Below are positions 4,733 through 6,091 of a stretch of DNA of 6,091 nt, piece by piece. How positions within the stretch are numbered: the stretch's first letter is position 1; every line of letters begins with the position of its first letter. Both the position numbers and the translations under genes were made by a program. Source of the stretch: ZC4RG25 sp041687075. GTDB lineage: Bacteria; Pseudomonadota; Alphaproteobacteria; Rhizobiales; Hyphomicrobiaceae. The stretch is taken from positions 1 to 6,091 of the forward strand of contig JAWLCO010000180.1 in NCBI GenBank assembly GCA_041687075.1, in the 5' to 3' direction. The notes below the pieces were generated by a model. The model ran no database searches, was not told the origin of the DNA, and saw only the letters and a program-made list of their open reading frames with translations.

Positions 4733-6055
4733 TCATGTCGATCGGGGAGGATTTGCAACCGGTCCGGGCCGGCGAGCCGGCGCCAAGGCCTTGAGTGGCT
4801 TTACCCGCACTGCCGTGATGCGGTTGCGGTTCTTGCGCAAGACTTCGAAGCGGTATCCGTAGAACGTGAAGGCCTGACCGGGTTCCGGGATGGTCTGCGC
4901 CTCGTGAATGACGAGCCCCGCGATCGTGGTTGCCTCCTCGTCCGGCAGGTCCCACCCCAATTGCCGATTGAGATCGCGGATCGGCACGCTTCCGTCGACA
5001 TTGACGGTGCCGTCGGGCTGCGGCCGGATGGCGGCATCCTGGATGTCGTGCTCGTCCGAAATCTGGCCGACGATTTCCTCCAGAATGTCCTCCAGCGTGA
5101 TCAGCCCCTGCACCTCGCCGTATTCGTCGACGACGAGGGCGAAATGTGACTTTCGCTTCAGAAACGCATTGAGCTGGTCCTTCACGCCGGTTGTGTCCGG
5201 CACGAACCAGGGCTCCTTCAGCAGCTCCTTGATGTCGAGCCGGGACGAATCCCAGTCGACGCCCCCAAGGGCGACGAGCAGGTCTTTTGCGTGGAGGACA
5301 CCGATGATGTTCTCCGGCTCGTCCTCCCAGACCGGTAGCCGGGTGTAATGGCTCTTCAGCACCTCGTCGACGAGCTTGTCCGTGGGTGTGCTCGCATTGA
5401 GGGTCTGCATCTTGGTCCGGTGAACCATGACGTCGAGCACCTTGAGATCGAGCAGGTCCAACACACCGCCCAGCATCGCCGCATCGAGGCGGGTGACCAT
5501 TCCCTCTTTCTGCTGCAGCTCGATGGCGCCGCGCAGCTCCTCGTGCGGTGCCAGGATGTTGGCCTCGTCGTCCTTGGTCCCCGGCGTTGCCTTGAGGATG
5601 CGGGAGACGATGAACTGCACCGACGCCGTGAGCGGCCACAGCGCGCGGATCAGCACGCGCATGACCGGCGCCACACCAAGCGCGATGCGGTCCGGGTAGG
5701 CGATCGCGTAGGTCTTCGGCAGCACCTCGGCGAAGATCACGACGATCACCGTCATGACCGCCGTCGCGTAAAGCACGCCGAACTCGCCGAAGAGCCCGAT
5801 CAGCAGTCCCGTCGTCAGCGACGAGGCGAGAATGTTGACGAGGTTATTGCCGAGCAGGACCGTGCCGATGATGCGTTCAGGGGTGGCCAGGAGCTGATTG
5901 ACGAGCTCCGCCCGCCGGTTGCCTTCCTGCTCGAGCGCGTGCATCCGCGCACGGGAAGCTGCCGTCAGCGCCGTCTCCGAGCCGGAGAAGAAGGCAGACG
6001 CGGCGATGAGGATCAGGACGACGAATACGCTTATGAGGAGTCCGAATGTGGTCAT
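4733..6055 (-). CDS. CorC/HlyC family CNNM-CBS membrane protein (hemolysin family)
   Basis: 440 residues from ATG at 6055. It is an inner-membrane protein of the CNNM/CorC family, linked to Mg2+ and Co2+ export or homeostasis; the name 'hemolysin' is historical. Domains in order: a DUF21/CNNM transmembrane part, residues 1-150, with hydrophobic segments about 5-24, 62-90, 96-113 and 128-150, and motifs FFSGSETALTAASR 22-35 and AEVLPKTYA 109-117; a CBS pair about 203-332, including LVVDEYGEVQGLITLEDILEE (307-327) and ending VGQISDEHD; and a C-terminal CorC_HlyC domain about 345-420, containing VPIRDLNRQLGWDLPD and TIAGLVIHEAQTIPEPG. The start was chosen because the first membrane helix follows at once. 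The frame remains open 12 codons to the window edge with non-hydrophobic residues, so a slightly longer protein cannot be excluded. It converges on bolA. From known synteny, aroB may lie beyond the right edge, but that is not visible. Confidence 0.93.
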   Translation of the reverse strand: MTTFGLLISVFVVLILIAASAFFSGSETALTAASRARMHALEQEGNRRAELVNQLLATPERIIGTVLLGNNLVNILASSLTTGLLIGLFGEFGVLYATAVMTVIVVIFAEVLPKTYAIAYPDRIALGVAPVMRVLIRALWPLTASVQFIVSRILKATPGTKDDEANILAPHEELRGAIELQQKEGMVTRLDAAMLGGVLDLLDLKVLDVMVHRTKMQTLNASTPTDKLVDEVLKSHYTRLPVWEDEPENIIGVLHAKDLLVALGGVDWDSSRLDIKELLKEPWFVPDTTGVKDQLNAFLKRKSHFALVVDEYGEVQGLITLEDILEEIVGQISDEHDIQDAAIRPQPDGTVNVDGSVPIRDLNRQLGWDLPDEEATTIAGLVIHEAQTIPEPGQAFTFYGYRFEVLRKNRNRITAVRVKPLKALAPARRPGPVANPPRST

Positions 6056-6091
6056 GGTTGAGCCTGAGCTGTTCGCCGGCCACGATGTCAA

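Noticed and set aside
6086..6091. TTGACA (minus strand), a perfect -35 hexamer upstream of the CorC-like gene
   Set aside because: No -10-like hexamer lies 16-18 nt downstream (that stretch reads CTCAGG), and the site is at the window edge, probably within or near the end of another gene.

Overview
The window reads as GC-rich alphaproteobacterial chromosome, most likely from the Hyphomicrobiales (Rhizobiales). Two things point there. The proteins have that character: aerobic-type cobaltochelatase subunits CobS and CobT, and a small Cys-containing J-domain protein beginning MKLDSKYFD. The gene order hemolysin/CorC - bolA - dnaJ-like - cobS - cobT - phytase-like esterase is, from general knowledge, a conserved neighbourhood in that order. 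No transposase, phage gene, tRNA, rRNA or CRISPR array is visible.

Layout from right to left, following the mainly minus-strand transcription: a CorC/HlyC (CNNM-CBS) membrane protein (4733-6055, minus) converges on bolA (4423-4701, plus) with only 31 bp between the stops. bolA is divergent from the J-domain gene (3668-4297, minus), and the 125 bp between them holds plausible back-to-back promoters. The minus strand continues with cobS (2586-3578), a 204-bp intergenic region rich in nested inverted repeats, cobT (498-2381) and, 48 bp further on, the 5' two-fifths or so of a secreted phytase-like esterase gene cut by the left edge (1-449).

Function: CobS (AAA+ ATPase) and CobT (MIDAS/von Willebrand A protein with an acidic linker) form the ATP-driven motor that, with the large subunit CobN (not in the window), inserts Co2+ into hydrogenobyrinic acid a,c-diamide during oxygen-dependent cobalamin synthesis. 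BolA is an Fe-S/glutaredoxin-linked regulator or cofactor-trafficking factor. The J protein is a probable Hsp70 co-chaperone with a possible metal-binding Cys/His cluster. CorC-type proteins are linked to Mg2+/Co2+ transport. The block is thus biased to metals and cofactors, but a functional link beyond CobS-CobT is inference.

The most unusual item is the cobS-cobT intergenic region. Its inverted repeats abut one another almost exactly and would form a closed, multi-arm (cloverleaf-like) fold of about 138 nt whose closing stem reaches into the cobS stop codon. I cannot assign it to a known riboswitch. It may be an undescribed structured RNA element or a member of an interspersed palindromic repeat family. 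There is no gene-free stretch above 300 bases.
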